Part shown: positions 4,323 to 5,584 of the stretch, piece after piece
How positions within the stretch are numbered: the stretch's first letter is position 1
How the letters are laid out: the number at the start of each line of letters is the position of its first letter
Assembly: GCA_031546715.1 (NCBI GenBank)
Contig: JAVBKA010000040.1
Location: 1 to 5,584 of the forward strand
Length of the DNA stretch: 5,584 nt
Direction: 5' to 3'
Origin: JAVBKA01 sp031546715
Lineage (GTDB): Bacteria > Bacillota > Clostridia > Oscillospirales > UBA929
Notes under the pieces: generated by a model
The model's database searches: none
What the model was told of the DNA's origin: nothing
The model's input: only the letters and a program-made list of their open reading frames with translations
Made by a program: the position numbers and the translations under genes

Positions 4323-5189
4323 ATGAGTTTTAAAATCGGCATTATGGTAGACTCTCTGCGGCTGGGACTTCGGGACGGTATTCGCAAAGCCGCTGCAATG
4401 GGCGCACAAGGCATTCAAATTTACGCTGTCAGTCCCGATGGTTTGTACCCAGACAATTATGACAAAAAAGCTAGAAAAGAGCTGTTGGAGTACATTCACA
4501 GCAACGGCTTAGTTGTTTCCGCGTTATGCGGAGATATGGGCGGTCATGGCTTTGGTGTTGAGGCGGATAATCCTGAGAAAATTGAACGTACCAAGGCAAT
4601 TCTAGACCTAGCTCTTGACTTGGACTGTCATGTAGTAACCTCTCATATCGGCGTTATTCCCACTGACAAAACCGACCCGCATTATCGAGTTTATCACAAT
4701 GCGCTGGAAGAAATCGGTCAGTACGGCGACAAAATCGGGGTTTGTATCGCCATAGAAACAGGTCCGGAGTCGCCAATAATTCTACGTGACTTTATCGAGG
4801 GCTTAGACACTAACAGCGTCAAAGTCAACCTCGACCCTGCGAACCTCGTAATGGTAACGGCAGTTGACCCTGTAGAAGCGGTGCGGATTTTAGCCCCGCA
4901 CATCGTCCACACCCACGCAAAGGACGGCGTACAGCTACAGCCTTGTGACCCATCGGAAGTGTATCATTCCTTCGCTGTGGGCGGAGTTGAGGGGCTTTTT
5001 GTTGACCAGCTCTTTGAAGAAACTCCTCTAGGCGAGGGTAAGGTCAATTTTCCTACATACCTTGACGCATTGGCAAAAGAGGGCTATGACGGGTTTTTAA
5101 CTATTGAGCGCGAAGTAGGCGATAAACCCGAAGAAGATGTCGGAAAAGCCGTAAGCTTTTTAAAAGATTTACTCACAAATTTAGAATAA
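4323..5189 (+). CDS. sugar phosphate isomerase/epimerase family TIM-barrel protein
   Basis: The 288-aa product belongs to the xylose-isomerase-like TIM-barrel family (AP endonuclease 2 fold), mostly metal-dependent enzymes that interconvert keto sugars or their phosphates. Likely metal or acid-base residues fit the family: E145 in CIAIETGPE, D171 in VNLDPANL, H198 (or H196) in IVHTHAKDG, and E262 or E264 in FLTIEREV. Other conserved segments are MVDSLRLGLRDGIRKAAAMGAQGIQIYAV (residues 8-36), SALCGDMGGHG (67-77) and TSHIGV (106-111). It is full length for the family, with no signal peptide. I chose ATG 4323 (MSFKIGIMVDS), where homologues usually begin; the ATG at 4311 abuts its AAGG too closely. 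AAGG at 4307-4310 is 12 bases from 4323, so the SD is loose. The exact substrate cannot be read from sequence. The symporter upstream has no obvious metabolic link. Confidence 0.92.
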   Translation: MSFKIGIMVDSLRLGLRDGIRKAAAMGAQGIQIYAVSPDGLYPDNYDKKARKELLEYIHSNGLVVSALCGDMGGHGFGVEADNPEKIERTKAILDLALDLDCHVVTSHIGVIPTDKTDPHYRVYHNALEEIGQYGDKIGVCIAIETGPESPIILRDFIEGLDTNSVKVNLDPANLVMVTAVDPVEAVRILAPHIVHTHAKDGVQLQPCDPSEVYHSFAVGGVEGLFVDQLFEETPLGEGKVNFPTYLDALAKEGYDGFLTIEREVGDKPEEDVGKAVSFLKDLLTNLE

Positions 5190-5190
5190 A

Positions 5191-5348
5191 GCAAAAGTTT
5201 TGCATGAGCTTTTTCAAAAGCTCATGGTTTTAAAAGGCAACGCCTTTTATCGAGCTGCGCACAGCTCGAAATCCAACTCTGAGCCGCGCGAACCAAATAA
5301 TCGTAAGAAAAAACGCAACAAAGCGAAGCGGCGTTGCGCCAAAACTTT
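5191..5348 (-). repeat. hairpin-chain repeat, right copy (inverted relative to 1927-2085)
   Basis: It begins one base after the TIM-barrel stop codon. On the plus strand the hairpins come as GCAAAA-G-TTTTGC (5191-5203), an 11-bp stem CATGAGCTTTT with AAAAGCTCATG (5203-5226), AAAAGGC-AAC-GCCTTTT (5232-5248), and TCGAGCTG-CGCA-CAGCTCGA (5250-5269). Bases 5191-5271 match the left copy with three differences. Two of these (5203-5206 region) make this copy's second hairpin longer, and loop changes leave the other stems intact. The first hairpins, the second followed by GGTTTT, may also serve as the TIM-barrel gene's transcription end. No other terminator is seen there. Confidence 0.85.
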
Positions 5349-5384
5349 AAAATGGCAGTAGCTTGAGAAGGACGGTATTCTTGG

Positions 5385-5513
5385 GCTATTGCTTTTTTGT
5401 CGTAATCGCATATTTTTTCTCGTTCCGCTCATGCCGCGGGGGCACTTCCTTTACGAGGGGTGGTAAAGCGATTGGCGGCAGACGTCTGCCGCCATCGTGC
5501 AAAGCACCCTTTT
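5385..5513 (-). repeat. outer interspersed repeat, right copy (inverted relative to 325-430)
   Basis: It shares three blocks with the left copy: 5403-5415, 5425-5452 and 5499-5513. Between the last two it carries about 46 bases, against about 19 in the left copy; these include CTTTAC (5449-5454) with GTAAAG (5463-5468), and the 20-base palindrome at 5474. It is separated from the hairpin-chain repeat by only some 40 bases, whereas the left copies of the two repeats are 1.5 kb apart. Confidence 0.75.
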
Positions 5514-5583
5514 GGATGCGCCTGATGGGCTGTTGTACGGGCAGACTGGGCGCATCGCGGTCGTCCTGACTATATGGGTTCGG
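5386..5583 (-). other. open frame crossing the outer repeat, running off the window
   Basis: On the minus strand 65 codons stay open from the window edge to a TAG at 5388-5386. The C-terminal part (about residues 25-65, with KGALHDGG, LVKEVPPRHER and KKYAI) lies in the repeat. The left copy of the repeat is open in the same frame, giving KGALLPLP, EKEVPPRHER and VKYAI before a TAG at 428-430. I do not call it a gene: there is no start in the window, the sequence is Pro/Arg-rich and low in information, and the shared frame follows from shared DNA. Confidence 0.25.
5474..5493. repeat. 20-base perfect palindrome
   Basis: GGCGGCAGAC is followed directly by its own reverse complement with no loop. 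Nine bases of each arm are the same as the outer stem of the hairpin at 2122-2186, so this looks like that hairpin without its interior. It is an insertion relative to the left copy of the outer repeat. Confidence 0.7.
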
Positions 5584-5584
5584 C

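Noticed and set aside
3138..4499. Minus-strand open frames opposite the symporter and isomerase genes
   Set aside because: They are shadows of two well-supported conserved genes and have no SD or recognisable content.
1927..5348. Composite transposon bounded by the inverted hairpin-chain repeats
   Set aside because: No transposase, integrase or target-site duplication was seen, and the enclosed genes are ordinary chromosomal types. Treated as dispersed repeats.
5363..5569. 68-codon plus-strand open frame at the right end
   Set aside because: It runs across the inverted repeat and the 20-base palindrome, lacks an SD, and has an improbable Arg/Gly/Cys-rich sequence.

Overview
The window looks like a chromosomal stretch from a Clostridia-type Firmicute. 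The reasons are strong purine-rich Shine-Dalgarno (SD) sequences, SigA-like promoters with 17-base spacers, a TTG start with its own SD, and intrinsic terminators. The protein families also fit: a YozG/HTH_26-like regulator, an AGCS transporter and a clostridial-type sugar phosphate isomerase. Assignment below that level is not supported by the sequence alone.

Layout. Positions 1-748 hold no convincing complete gene, only short palindromes, a tandem duplication and one copy of an interspersed repeat; a promoter at 660-688 leads out of it. Positions 749-1183 encode an unrecognised 144-aa, probably all-beta, Gly/Ser-rich protein with its own terminator. Positions 1339-1770 encode a single-domain bacteriohemerythrin with all seven iron ligands. 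Positions 1771-2250 are a 480-base non-coding stretch filled with palindromic repeats, ending in a large hairpin. Then come a divergent pair, an 80-aa coiled-coil protein on the minus strand (2251-2493) and a 67-aa Cro/CI-type regulator (2602-2805), sharing an intergenic region with a near-consensus promoter and inverted repeats. An intrinsic-terminator-like hairpin directly abuts and overlaps the start region of an alanine/glycine:cation symporter (2880-4211). A sugar phosphate isomerase/epimerase-like TIM barrel (4323-5189) follows with its own promoter. The rest (5191-5584) is repeat DNA.

How it fits together. The five annotated proteins other than the symporter are soluble, and most genes appear to have separate transcription signals, so this is not one operon. 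The symporter and the TIM-barrel gene may be partly co-transcribed, because no terminator separates them, but the TIM-barrel gene also has its own promoter. The small regulator probably controls its divergent coiled-coil neighbour and perhaps itself (inference).

The most unusual feature is the repeat DNA. A ~159-base chain of consecutive small hairpins occurs at 1927-2085 and again, inverted, at 5191-5348. A second repeat (about 325-430) also recurs inverted at about 5385-5513. On the right the two repeats lie next to each other; on the left they are split by 1.5 kb carrying the 144-aa protein and hemerythrin genes. No transposase, integrase, CRISPR array, tRNA or rRNA was seen.
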